From: DAOTZU01 sp034433995
GTDB lineage: Bacteria > Chloroflexota > Anaerolineae > UBA1429
Assembly (NCBI GenBank): GCA_034433995.1
Contig: DAOTZU010000032.1
Span: forward strand, 1-52,164
DNA length: 52,164 nucleotides
Direction of reading: 5' to 3'
Shown: one piece after another, positions 1-7,647 of the stretch
How positions within the stretch are numbered: the stretch's first letter is position 1
Layout of the letters: every line of letters starts with the position of its first letter
The notes under the pieces: model-generated
Databases searched by the model: none
The model's input: the letters and a program-made list of their open reading frames with translations, nothing else
What the model was told of the DNA's origin: nothing
Program-made: the position numbers and the translations under genes

Positions 1-243
1 AGGGGCGTTGGCCAACATCTCTTCGGGGGTAAAGGAGGGCTCGACGTGGTCCTCGCGCCACACGTTCTGGCGGGCGATGGCCTGGGCTGTGGGGGGGATG
101 GCGCCGGTATCCAGGCGGTCCAACACCGCGAAATAATCCAGGATCTCGGAAAGCTGCTCCGCAAAACGCTCAGTCTCTTCCTCCGTCAGGCCCAACTTGG
201 CCAACTCGGCGATGTGCAACACCTGCTCACGGCTCAGCTTCAC
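1..243 (-). CDS. gatC: Asp-tRNA(Asn)/Glu-tRNA(Gln) amidotransferase subunit C (3' end cut by window)
   Basis: GatC is the small subunit of the GatCAB complex, which amidates mischarged Glu-tRNA(Gln) or Asp-tRNA(Asn) in the cytoplasm. The translation from GTG at 243 gives KLSREQVLHIAELAKLGLTE, followed by the helical segment FAEQLSEILDYFAVLDRLDT. This is the typical GatC N-terminus. 81 codons are present out of the roughly 95 usual for the family, so only the C-terminal tail lies outside the window. The GTG start is chosen because AAGGAG sits just upstream (revcomp of about 251-257) and the family begins with a short lysine-hydrophobic leader. A consensus promoter precedes it at 278-306. gatA often follows gatC, and that would lie beyond position 1 (inference). 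Confidence 0.93.
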   Translation of the reverse strand, partial: MKLSREQVLHIAELAKLGLTEEETERFAEQLSEILDYFAVLDRLDTGAIPPTAQAIARQNVWREDHVEPSFTPEEMLANAP

Positions 244-277
244 AGCTCCGCTCCTTCTTGCGGGATAACCAGGAGAG

Positions 278-306
278 ATTATAGCATCCTTGGATGGCCG
301 CCGCAA
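278..306 (-). promoter_or_regulatory. Promoter of gatC (TTGCGG - 17 bp - TATAAT)
   Basis: On the minus strand the -35 box TTGCGG (301-306) and a perfect -10 box TATAAT (278-283) are separated by 17 bp. Transcription would begin near 271, giving a leader of roughly 28 nt that contains the AAGGAG ribosome site of gatC. Confidence 0.75.
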
Positions 307-369
307 ATGACCGGGGCCAACACTCTGCTTTGCCCGCGGGCTGGCCGCCGAGGCGACCCGGCCTCAGGC

Positions 370-798
370 TCAAGGCCTCGCCGTGGGCGTGCGGGCCAGG
401 GTGGGCCAAGGGGTGAGCCGGGGCGCGCGGGTGGGACGCGGCAGGGATGGGCCGGGGCTCGCGCCCACCGTGGGCGTACCGGTGGACGTGGCAGTGGCCG
501 GCGCAGGGCTGGGCACCGGAGTGGTGGGCACAGGGGAGGCGGTGACCGTCGGGCTGGGCGTGCCGCCGGCGCTCACGGCCGGCAGCGAAACTTGCCTGGC
601 CGTGGGCGTGGGCATCTCGGTGGCGGCCGAGGGGCCATCTTGGTGAGGGGAAGAGAGGCCCAACCAGGGCAGTTCCGCGGATAAAACAAGGCGCACCAGG
701 ACGCTGGCCAGCAGGACCAACGCCACCAGGAAAAGCAGTGCTCCCAAGATGACCATGGGGCGCGCCCTCATCTCTCCCGGCGGAGACATATGGGTCAT
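370..798 (-). CDS. Membrane-anchored Pro/Thr/Ser-rich protein, function unknown
   Basis: The 142-residue product starts MTHMSPPGEMRARPM and then has one strong hydrophobic segment (about residues 16-38, LGALLFLVALVLLASVLVRL). A low-complexity extracytoplasmic tail follows, rich in Pro, Thr, Ser, Ala and Val, with repeated PTP/PSP-type dipeptides. There is no recognisable catalytic domain. The ATG at 798 is preferred over an upstream in-frame ATG at 861 because GGAGGGG lies 10 bp before it and the longer start would overlap the gene upstream. It is the last gene of the long minus-strand cluster that begins at 8592. The tail may be a flexible spacer reaching out from the membrane, possibly glycosylated (inference). 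High GC and low complexity make a spurious ORF possible, but the clean signal-anchor argues for a real gene. Confidence 0.65.
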   Translation of the reverse strand: MTHMSPPGEMRARPMVILGALLFLVALVLLASVLVRLVLSAELPWLGLSSPHQDGPSAATEMPTPTARQVSLPAVSAGGTPSPTVTASPVPTTPVPSPAPATATSTGTPTVGASPGPSLPRPTRAPRLTPWPTLARTPTARP

Positions 799-871
799 CG
801 CAGGTGATCCCCTCCCCTCGATCTCATCCCACCGCCACGCACGCCCTCGGCCATGGGGCAAAGGCGACCAT

Positions 872-1933
872 CTAGCCGAGAAGCTCCAAATTCACAAAAG
901 GCACAAAGATCTGCCGACCATCGGGCAGACGCACCTGGGCGCCCTCGGCCTTGGTGCCGATGGTGGTTTCCTGGGGCGTTTGGGGCAGCGCCACCACCTG
1001 GCCGATGCTCCCCAGGTAAGGGGGACGGGTCAACCTCACCTTCATCCCCACGGCGATAGGCCGCGCCAACACCAAAGCCTTGGCGGTGTTTTCCCCCATA
1101 GCCGGCAAGGGCACCACCAGCTCCGGGCCGCTCTGGCTCTCGGCACCGGCGATGACCGCCGGCCGACCGTGGGCCGAGACGAGCACATCCAACACCGGCG
1201 CAGCCAGGGGCACCCGCCCCATCCCCTCCGTCACGACGACGGGCAACGTGAATTGCTGGCACAGGGCGCGGACAGGGGCGGCCATCCCGCCGACCACCAG
1301 GCCGCCCAGCCGAAAACGCTGGGCGCGATAGAGGACACGCACATCCTCCAAGATGCCACCCACCACGATCATGCCGCGATGGCGCAGGCTGATCTGCTCC
1401 CAGGTGAGGAGATCTCCCGGCTCCCGCGCCATGACCACCAGGATCCCCTGGCCCTCGCCGCCGCTGCCCCAGATCCCCCGCACCACATGCCCCTGGGCGT
1501 GAATGGCCACCCCTTGATGGGGATACTCCTCCATCACCTCGCCGGGCAAATAGGCGCGGAGCTGCCGGATCTGGGCATCGCGGCGCAAAAAGAGCCGCCC
1601 CTCGATCAAGGCCAAGACGGTGCTGGCCCAAGGCGCGACCACCTGGCGTCGGTGGGGCCACGGGTGCCGGGCCCGGGCCAAGACCGTCCCTGCGGCCACT
1701 GCCTGGCCCTCCTGCACGGCGAGATACCGCTCCACCCGCCGGGCGCTCACTCCCAGAGCCTCGGCCAGGTCAATGGTGTACAGCTCGCCCTCCACCGGGG
1801 CTTGGGCCACAATATCCTCCGGCGCCACCCGATCGCCCACGTGCACCAAGACCTCGCCGGGGACGGGCAAAAAGCGCCGGCGCACGATGGAGGCGGCGAT
1901 GGCAAGACGCGGCTCAAACGGGACGATGGCCAT
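872..1933 (-). CDS. Conserved hypothetical protein with barrel-sandwich-like segments, partner of the MutL-like ATPase
   Basis: The 353-residue soluble protein matches no family I can name with certainty. Residues about 23-45 (PVPGEVLVHVGDRVAPEDIV) and 75-120 (VQEGQAVAAGTVLA, then VVAPWASTVLAL) have the G-D-x-V-x-x-G/P-x-x-(I/V/L)-A pattern of lipoyl/RnfC-like barrel-sandwich folds. The middle (about 165-250) alternates beta strands with GIL/GMA turns. The C-terminus (YLGSIGQVVALP, then VRLPDGRQIFVPFVNLELLG) resembles a small KOW/SH3-type beta barrel. No signal peptide or membrane segment is seen. The start overlaps the end of the ATPase gene by 20 bp, so the two are probably translationally coupled and their products may act together. 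A carrier or adaptor role is inference. Confidence 0.8.
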   Translation of the reverse strand: MAIVPFEPRLAIAASIVRRRFLPVPGEVLVHVGDRVAPEDIVAQAPVEGELYTIDLAEALGVSARRVERYLAVQEGQAVAAGTVLARARHPWPHRRQVVAPWASTVLALIEGRLFLRRDAQIRQLRAYLPGEVMEEYPHQGVAIHAQGHVVRGIWGSGGEGQGILVVMAREPGDLLTWEQISLRHRGMIVVGGILEDVRVLYRAQRFRLGGLVVGGMAAPVRALCQQFTLPVVVTEGMGRVPLAAPVLDVLVSAHGRPAVIAGAESQSGPELVVPLPAMGENTAKALVLARPIAVGMKVRLTRPPYLGSIGQVVALPQTPQETTIGTKAEGAQVRLPDGRQIFVPFVNLELLG

Positions 1934-3692
1934 GATCGAGCAAATCCCCTAACCACTGCTGCAACTTGCGGCGACGATACTCGGCATCCTGGGGCAGGGC
2001 CAGCGGGCGCCCACGGGTATCCACGATGATCCCCAAATCCCCGCCACGCACCTCCGCCTTGCCTCCCTGCCCTTGGCGCCCCAGACCGATATCCCAATCG
2101 CGTCTGGGCCACACCTCGATCTGGGCCACAGCATCGGGGGGCAAAGGGAAACGCTGCACCACGCCGGCCGGAATGTCGTCCTCCACGGTGTGCCCATCAG
2201 GATAAACGATCTTGATCCGCAAGGCGCGCTCGCCTTCGCGGGCATCGCCCCGTGGGGCAAGGACGGTGCCCAAGGGGCGCAAGCCATCGCGCTCCAACAC
2301 CTGGCCAGCGGCCAGCGGGGCCACCAAAGCCAGGGCGCCCAATTGGGGCCAGATGGAGGCCCAATCCAACACCAACCAGGCCAGGCCTACAGGCTGCAAG
2401 GCATCCAGCAAGGTCAGAGCGATGACGCCATCCTGGGGCGTGTGCACCAGGGCACCGCCCCGGGCGGCGATCAGGTCAAAGGGCAGGTTGGTCTCCTCCT
2501 CCGGCTTGATCTCGGGGCGGGACCAGAACTGGTGGCGCATCCGTCGCATGGTGAGCAGGAGGGCCTGGCGAGCGATGGCCTGCACCAACAGGAGATCCTC
2601 CATCGTCTGCGGGATGCTATGGGGGCGCAGATGGATATTCTCCAACCGGTGCACGGCCTCGTCGGCGGGCATGGCCACAGGCAGCCAGCGCAACACATGG
2701 CCCAAGGGCGAAAGCTCGCTCACCCGGGCGCAGCCGAAACTGGTGCCCAGGTTCGCCCCCACGACCCACTGGTACAGTTCCCCTCGCGCGGCCCCCACAT
2801 AAGTGGTGGCGCCGCCCACGTCCACGCCCAAAATGCTTTGGGGCGGCTCATGGCGCCGGGCCATGAAACGCCAAACAATGCTCAGCGCCTCCATGGACGA
2901 GAGGATGGGCACCTGGCACCACCGCCGCAGACGCCGATAACCGGGCAGGCTGGCCAGCTTGATGCGCTCATAGATCTCGGCCAATTCGCGCTGCAATTCG
3001 CCCAGGCTTTCCAGGTGCACATTGGGGCGCACGTTATCCACCACGCGCACCTCAAAATCCGGCGACATCAACTGGGCCACGGGGCGCCGGGCCTCCTGGT
3101 TGCCGGCAAAGACGATCACCGGTCGCTTTTCCCGCGCCAACCCCTCAAAAATGGTGGTGAGCACCCGCGCCGCCCCCTGCAAAGGTGCCACCGGCCCCGT
3201 ATCCATCCCGCCCACCAAGAGGATGATATCCGGAGGCGTGCGGCGCATCTGCTCCAAGCTGCGGTCATCCCATTGGCGCATGCGCTTGCCCAGGGAGATG
3301 GTCTGCGCCACCCAAACATTGGCCGCGGCGCAGGCGTTCTTGGCGCTCTCCACGCTCAGATCGTCGGTGAGGCCCACGATGACGCACTGAAGCGCCGGGG
3401 CCGCGTTGGAGGTGGCCACAAAGGCATCCACTCCCGCGTTCGGCTCCGCCTCCGGAGTGAGGGGTTCCTCCTGGTCGTTCAACAGGCGGCGCCCGGCGAT
3501 CTCCTCCAGGCGCTTGATGGCGCGGCGGAGGCCCAGGGTGACATCACATTCCGGCTCGCGCAATGTGGTGGGCGCCTCGGCACGGGCCACAAAACGATAG
3601 ACCCCCTCCACCCGGGCGAAAAGGGCAACATGGGTTAATGTGCTGCCGATATCGGCGGCGAGGACGGAGGCGGGCAACTCGGAATCGCTCAT
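1914..3692 (-). CDS. GlmL/MutL-family ASKHA (actin-fold) ATPase
   Basis: The 592-residue protein belongs to the family annotated as glutamate mutase MutL/GlmL, which is unrelated to mismatch-repair MutL. The phosphate-1 loop is AADIGSTLTHVALF (residues 12-25). A second glycine-rich phosphate loop, LGVDVGGATTYVG, lies near residue 300, and ILLVGGMDTG and ARGGALVHTP fit the remaining actin-fold nucleotide-site motifs. In known systems GlmL-type proteins reactivate B12-dependent aminomutases, but no mutase subunit is encoded here. The start is ATG 3692 with GGGGGA upstream, in an ATGA overlap with the preceding membrane-protein gene. The surrounding genes encode membrane proteins, a zinc-ribbon protein and a barrel-sandwich-like protein, so the ATPase may energise a membrane-linked complex instead (inference). 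Confidence 0.88.
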   Translation of the reverse strand: MSDSELPASVLAADIGSTLTHVALFARVEGVYRFVARAEAPTTLREPECDVTLGLRRAIKRLEEIAGRRLLNDQEEPLTPEAEPNAGVDAFVATSNAAPALQCVIVGLTDDLSVESAKNACAAANVWVAQTISLGKRMRQWDDRSLEQMRRTPPDIILLVGGMDTGPVAPLQGAARVLTTIFEGLAREKRPVIVFAGNQEARRPVAQLMSPDFEVRVVDNVRPNVHLESLGELQRELAEIYERIKLASLPGYRRLRRWCQVPILSSMEALSIVWRFMARRHEPPQSILGVDVGGATTYVGAARGELYQWVVGANLGTSFGCARVSELSPLGHVLRWLPVAMPADEAVHRLENIHLRPHSIPQTMEDLLLVQAIARQALLLTMRRMRHQFWSRPEIKPEEETNLPFDLIAARGGALVHTPQDGVIALTLLDALQPVGLAWLVLDWASIWPQLGALALVAPLAAGQVLERDGLRPLGTVLAPRGDAREGERALRIKIVYPDGHTVEDDIPAGVVQRFPLPPDAVAQIEVWPRRDWDIGLGRQGQGGKAEVRGGDLGIIVDTRGRPLALPQDAEYRRRKLQQWLGDLLDHGHRPV

Positions 3693-4420
3693 CCCACCGG
3701 TCCCCCTTGACCTACCAGCTTGAGCCAGTCCTGCAACAAAAAGAGCAAGCGGCCGTGCAACACGGCAAAGAAGGTGAGCAATGCCCCGGCCATCAAGGCA
3801 CCGAAGGTGATCATGATCACCACCCGGCCCAGGCCGCCCAAGCCCTTGAGCAACCTGTGCCCCAAGGCGTTCAAGGGGCCGCGACCTTGGGCAGTGAAAT
3901 GAAAGGCGCTCAGCACGGCGATGGTGCCCAGGACCAGGATCAAGGCATCCACCGCATAGGCCCAACCCAACAGACCGCCGCCATGATGCGCCGGCGAGAC
4001 GGAGACGATGGCAGCGCGCAATTGGGGCACCAGCGAGCCAGTGAGGGCCCCGCCCAAGGCCAGGGCTGAACCCGTCCCCAGCAGCACCCCCAGAGGCAGA
4101 TTGGCCAGCGGGGAAAGGACACGGATGCCCCTGGCCAGAAGCAACGCGCCCAAGACGAAAAAGACGCCATAGTACCAATAGGTGTACGGCTCACGCCAGA
4201 GGAGGAGCACACGAGGCCAGAGCACCTGGTTCCAGGCCAGGGCCGCCGCATAACCGGCGGCGATGCCCACAAAAAGGTGTTCCGCCAGACGAAAGAGGAC
4301 GTTCTGGCCCAAGATGTAGCTCAACACCGCGCAGGTCAGTAGCGCGGCAACCCAGATGCCGATGATCTGCGCCAAGCCGGGCGGCGCTATGGCCGCCCAT
4401 TGCGAGAGAACCTCAAGCAT
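3689..4420 (-). CDS. Multi-spanning membrane protein of the MutL-like cluster
   Basis: The 243-residue protein has about six or seven hydrophobic segments: IIGIWVAALLTCAVLSYIL near 19-37, then spans near 45-62, 83-97, 105-122, 150-170, 193-213 and 215-232. Charged residues are few and lie in the loops. I recognise no named family. The start ATG 4420 has GAGGAGG upstream, and the stop overlaps the ATPase start by 4 bp (ATGA), so the two products are made in step. The conserved context suggests it is a membrane anchor or channel component of the same complex. That is inference from gene order only. Confidence 0.85.
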   Translation of the reverse strand: MLEVLSQWAAIAPPGLAQIIGIWVAALLTCAVLSYILGQNVLFRLAEHLFVGIAAGYAAALAWNQVLWPRVLLLWREPYTYWYYGVFFVLGALLLARGIRVLSPLANLPLGVLLGTGSALALGGALTGSLVPQLRAAIVSVSPAHHGGGLLGWAYAVDALILVLGTIAVLSAFHFTAQGRGPLNALGHRLLKGLGGLGRVVIMITFGALMAGALLTFFAVLHGRLLFLLQDWLKLVGQGGPVG

Positions 4421-4443
4421 AGCGCCTCCTCATAAGCTGTTGC

Positions 4444-5931
4444 CTAACGGGAGCTGCCCAAGGGGCGCCGGCTGCGCGGCCTTTGCTCCGGCCCCTGGCT
4501 CACATAGATCGCGTTGGTGATGATGGCCATGCCCAGCACCAGCACAAAGAGCAGCGCATAGCCATCGGTCTGGGCCAGGGCATCGGGGCGCGCGCCGCTG
4601 GCGGATTCATACTCCGCCGCCCCAGCGGCGCCGTTGATCAGGGTGGCAAGCTGCCCCGCCTGGCGATAGGGGACGAGGAGGGGCTCAACCGCTGCCGTCA
4701 CCAAAGCGTGCAAGGGCACATTATGGCGACCGCCCACCTGCTCGATCCAGCGCCGCACCGTCTGGGCGTCATCGGCCAAGACGATAACCTGGTCGAAATC
4801 GCGCAGGGTGGTGAGGCCCTGGCCCAGCGGCCAGGCGCTCAAGGGGCGCTCCTGGAGCGCATCGGCCCGAAAGGCCTGCTCCAATCCGGTGCCCAAGGCC
4901 CGAAGGCCAGCCTCCTGGCCGGGCAAGTAACCGAGGATGATCCAGTTTTCGCCATAGAGGGAACGGGGCCATTCCTCCGGCATGTGCCCCAACACCCATT
5001 GCGCCTGGCCGACCCCTTGGGGCGTGAGGCTCATGGCCGCCACCTGAGCGCCGCGCCTGGCCAGATGCCGCATGAGGGCCAAGGCCAAGGGATCCAGCTC
5101 CCCCGCATAGCCGGGGCCATAGTCGAAGGAGAGGAGCACCTTGGCCCCCCGTGGGAGCGCCTCTACGGTGCGCACCAAAGCGACCACCGCCTCGCGGGGC
5201 TGCACCAGCGAGGCCGTCTGGCCGCCGGTCAAGGCGGGCGCCAGGGCCACCAAAAGGAGCAACAGGTAAAGCATCACCCGCCCCAGGCGCGGCAACGCCT
5301 TGGCCTGGCGCGGCACCACTACCCGCACGGCCTCGCGCAAGGAGGGACGCTCGGCGGCGATGCGGCGCAGCAGAGCCGCATTCAGGTGGTCCGCCTCGCT
5401 GGGCCCCTCCGCCTCGCCGGGCGCCTCCCGGTGGGGCAGAGTGGCGATGGCGGCTGCGCCGGGCAAAGGTTGCTCCAAACCGGCCAAAGGATCGGGCATC
5501 GCCTGGGCCACCGTGGCCGGCACAGGTTCGGCAGCGGGCTCTTGCCCGGGCGACTCTTCCGGGGCCTCCTGCCGAAGCGCGGGCTCCGGCGGCGCAGCCG
5601 GCGCCTCCGCCTCTGCCCCAGCGGGCAGTTCGGCCTTGGGCTCGGCGCGCTGGACCGCGGCCCGCCGATGACGCGCCGTGGACACGGGCGCCTCCTCGGC
5701 CACCCCAGGCACAAAGGGCCGGACCAGATCCTCCTCCGACGCGCCGGCCAGCGCCTGGAATTGCGGCAAGAGTGGTTCCAGACAACGCTGACAAAAGGCG
5801 CTGGAGGCCTCGTTCAAGGCGCCACAGGCGGGACAAGCCCGATAAATGAAATGTTCCAGGGAACCGCCGCAGGCCTCGCACCGGGAGGCTTGTTCCGGGT
5901 TGCGATGCTGACACGCTGGACAGACGATCAT
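4444..5931 (-). CDS. Double zinc-ribbon membrane protein
   Basis: The 495-residue protein begins with two zinc ribbons, with Cys pairs at 4/7 and 18/21 and at 33/36 and 47/50. An acidic, Ala/Pro/Glu-rich linker (about 60-180) follows. A membrane segment (MLYLLLLLVALAPALTGG, near 220-240) leads into an alpha/beta domain of roughly 200 residues (AKVLLSFDYGPGYAGELDPL through a loop region near 440). A second membrane helix lies at the C-terminus (YALLFVLVLGMAIITNAIYV). Two spans put both ribbons and the short basic tail on one face and the alpha/beta domain on the other. ATG 5931 is chosen because AAGGAG lies 9 bp before it and the first ribbon starts at once; an upstream ATG lacks support. The next gene in the cluster, DUF6754, has the same span-domain-span plan. 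Confidence 0.85.
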   Translation of the reverse strand: MIVCPACQHRNPEQASRCEACGGSLEHFIYRACPACGALNEASSAFCQRCLEPLLPQFQALAGASEEDLVRPFVPGVAEEAPVSTARHRRAAVQRAEPKAELPAGAEAEAPAAPPEPALRQEAPEESPGQEPAAEPVPATVAQAMPDPLAGLEQPLPGAAAIATLPHREAPGEAEGPSEADHLNAALLRRIAAERPSLREAVRVVVPRQAKALPRLGRVMLYLLLLLVALAPALTGGQTASLVQPREAVVALVRTVEALPRGAKVLLSFDYGPGYAGELDPLALALMRHLARRGAQVAAMSLTPQGVGQAQWVLGHMPEEWPRSLYGENWIILGYLPGQEAGLRALGTGLEQAFRADALQERPLSAWPLGQGLTTLRDFDQVIVLADDAQTVRRWIEQVGGRHNVPLHALVTAAVEPLLVPYRQAGQLATLINGAAGAAEYESASGARPDALAQTDGYALLFVLVLGMAIITNAIYVSQGPEQRPRSRRPLGSSR

Positions 5932-5944
5932 CCCGTGGAACTCC

Positions 5945-6556
5945 TTATTGAGCGTAGGGCCGGTCGATCGCCAACAGGACACGCAGGGAGGTGGCGATGG
6001 TGCCCAGGGCCGTGCCCAAGATGATCCCGCGCACGCCCGCCGTCACCGGCACGGTGAGCAGCCAATCCCTCAGGGGGACCAGCACCGGCGAAAGAGAGGC
6101 GCTGAAGGGCAGTTGGGCCAAAAGGACGAACAAACTGGTGACCAGGAGGATCAACGCATGGACGCTGCGCAGCCGAAAGGCGCGATAGAGGGCGCTGACG
6201 GCAAAAAAGGCCAGGAGGGCGGTCATCGTCCCTTGCAGCGGGGCATAAAGGTAGTTAAAAACCCAATCCAGCGCCTGGGAACCGGGCAGGGCGATGCCGA
6301 TGGTCGCCGTGCCCACCAACCCCACAAGGAGCACAAGGCTGGATCCGCGCCGGCCCTCGCCTTTGGTCGCCAACCGGCGGCCGTGCACGCTCACCAGGTT
6401 CAACAGGCCCAACAAGAGGGCAAAGGCGGCCAGGATGGTGACGCCCTCCACCAGCTTGGCGCCGATGGTATCAATTTGGGGATGGGGGACAAAGAAATCC
6501 ACCAGGGTGAACAGACCACAGAGGATCGCCACGCTTACGGGCAAAACCTTTTTCAT
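5945..6556 (-). CDS. Multi-spanning membrane protein of the MutL-like cluster
   Basis: The 203-residue protein has six predicted spans: LPVSVAILCGLFTLVDFFV at 5-23, then near 38-57, 76-92, 103-125, 130-148 and 170-192. The loops are short and the C-terminus (LAIDRPYAQ) is polar. No family name is recognised. ATG 6556 follows GGGGAAG, and the stop lies 13 bp before the start of the zinc-ribbon gene, as expected in an operon. It is the second integral membrane component of the cluster. Confidence 0.83.
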   Translation of the reverse strand: MKKVLPVSVAILCGLFTLVDFFVPHPQIDTIGAKLVEGVTILAAFALLLGLLNLVSVHGRRLATKGEGRRGSSLVLLVGLVGTATIGIALPGSQALDWVFNYLYAPLQGTMTALLAFFAVSALYRAFRLRSVHALILLVTSLFVLLAQLPFSASLSPVLVPLRDWLLTVPVTAGVRGIILGTALGTIATSLRVLLAIDRPYAQ

Positions 6557-6568
6557 CCTTGCTTCCCC

Positions 6569-7351
6569 TCACCAATAGCCCCAGGTGGTCAGAATGACGC
6601 CGATGACGATGGTTAACAGGATGATGATACGCATGATATCCTGGGCGGCCAGGCTGCCCAGATGGCTGGGGCGGTGGAGGTACGCGCCCGCCGCATAGAC
6701 CTCCTCGCCGATGACAACCTCGTCCAGCGCGGCGGTCAAGAGGGGCATGGCCGCGGGATCGGTGGTGCCGCCCAACTGGGCGCTCCCTTGGCTCGCCATC
6801 GCCTCGGCCAGCCACAGTCCTTCGGCACCGAAACGCCCCAGAAGGACGTTGGCGGGTTGGTTCTCCACGCCCAGCAGGTGGCTGGCGCCCGCGGCATAGG
6901 CCAAAGGGTCGGGGCCATAAAAATGCACCGCCTGGCCCGGCGTGCGCTCGAGAAAGCCCGCCTCCTCCTTGGCCGTGTGCAACAGCCCTTGGGCCGCGGC
7001 CAAGAGGGTGGGATCGCCGGCCGATCCACACACCGGCTGGTCACAGGCAGCGGCGTGGCGGGCCACATAGTCGAACACGGTGAGGCCCATCACGACGTCC
7101 GGCGTGGCCTCTCCGCCGAGCGGCCCCACGCCCAAGGCCACATGGATGGGCCGCCCGCTCTCCGTGGCATAACTCACCAATTGGCGCAGTTTCTCATACA
7201 CGGGAATGGGGCGCAGCGGAAAACGTTTCCCGCCCTGGGCGCGCACCGTCAGGACAATCAAGAGCGGAAGGAAGACCAACAACACCGCCAAGGCGGCCAC
7301 ATCCACGCTGGTGGAAAAGATGTGACCGAGGAATTCGGTCAAAGATGGCAT
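6569..7351 (-). CDS. DUF6754-like membrane protein
   Basis: The 260-residue protein matches my memory of the DUF6754 family, which is mostly annotated in Chloroflexota. An N-terminal span (VAALAVLLVFLPLLIVLTV, about 18-36) is followed by an alpha/beta domain (about 50-225) with glycine-rich turns such as HVALGVGPLGGEATPD and GRFGAEGLWLAEAM. A C-terminal span (IIILLTIVIGVILTTWGY) ends the chain. ATG 7351 follows GAGGAGG and overlaps the previous gene by 13 bp. The span-domain-span layout parallels the zinc-ribbon gene downstream. The domain family has no known activity, and only co-membership of one complex is inferred. Confidence 0.82.
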   Translation of the reverse strand: MPSLTEFLGHIFSTSVDVAALAVLLVFLPLLIVLTVRAQGGKRFPLRPIPVYEKLRQLVSYATESGRPIHVALGVGPLGGEATPDVVMGLTVFDYVARHAAACDQPVCGSAGDPTLLAAAQGLLHTAKEEAGFLERTPGQAVHFYGPDPLAYAAGASHLLGVENQPANVLLGRFGAEGLWLAEAMASQGSAQLGGTTDPAAMPLLTAALDEVVIGEEVYAAGAYLHRPSHLGSLAAQDIMRIIILLTIVIGVILTTWGYW

Positions 7352-7635
7352 GGATCCTCCTCGCGATCTGGAGCCGACGGCCCTGGAGATTCGATAGCCC
7401 GCAGCAGACGCTCAACGTTGGCCCGGTCCTCCAACAAGCGCGCATACGCGGCACTGCTTTGGCCCCACAGCGGCGCCACCAGCCACAGGCATTGGCTGCC
7501 CAGGAAACTCAACGGTTTGAGCAGCTCCAACAGCACCACCGCCGGCGCCACCAGGTTGTGGTCCACGATCCAGCGGGCCGCACGCCGGATCAGGGCGTCG
7601 GTCTCGCGCGCCACAGGCTCTGACTTGATAACCAC
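7339..7635 (-). CDS. Small hypothetical protein between HEAT and DUF6754 genes
   Basis: The 98-residue product starts at GTG 7635 with GGGAG about 8 bp upstream. It has an amphipathic or weakly hydrophobic centre (LVAPAVVLLELLKPLSFLGSQ) and a charged C-terminus (EDRANVERLLRAIESP). It could be peripheral or attach weakly to the membrane. It starts 12 bp after the HEAT-repeat stop and overlaps the DUF6754 start, which argues for genuine coding within the operon. No family is recognised. Confidence 0.7.
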   Translation of the reverse strand: MVIKSEPVARETDALIRRAARWIVDHNLVAPAVVLLELLKPLSFLGSQCLWLVAPLWGQSSAAYARLLEDRANVERLLRAIESPGPSAPDREEDPCHL

Positions 7636-7647
7636 CGTCTTACTCCC

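Noticed and set aside
749..2029. 426-codon plus-strand ORF at the end of the MutL-like cluster
   Set aside because: Low-complexity His/Gly/Pro composition and it lies antisense to two genes with better starts and coupling.
1914..3692. DNA mismatch-repair MutL
   Set aside because: There is no GHKL ATPase motif; the phosphate loops are of the actin/ASKHA type seen in GlmL.
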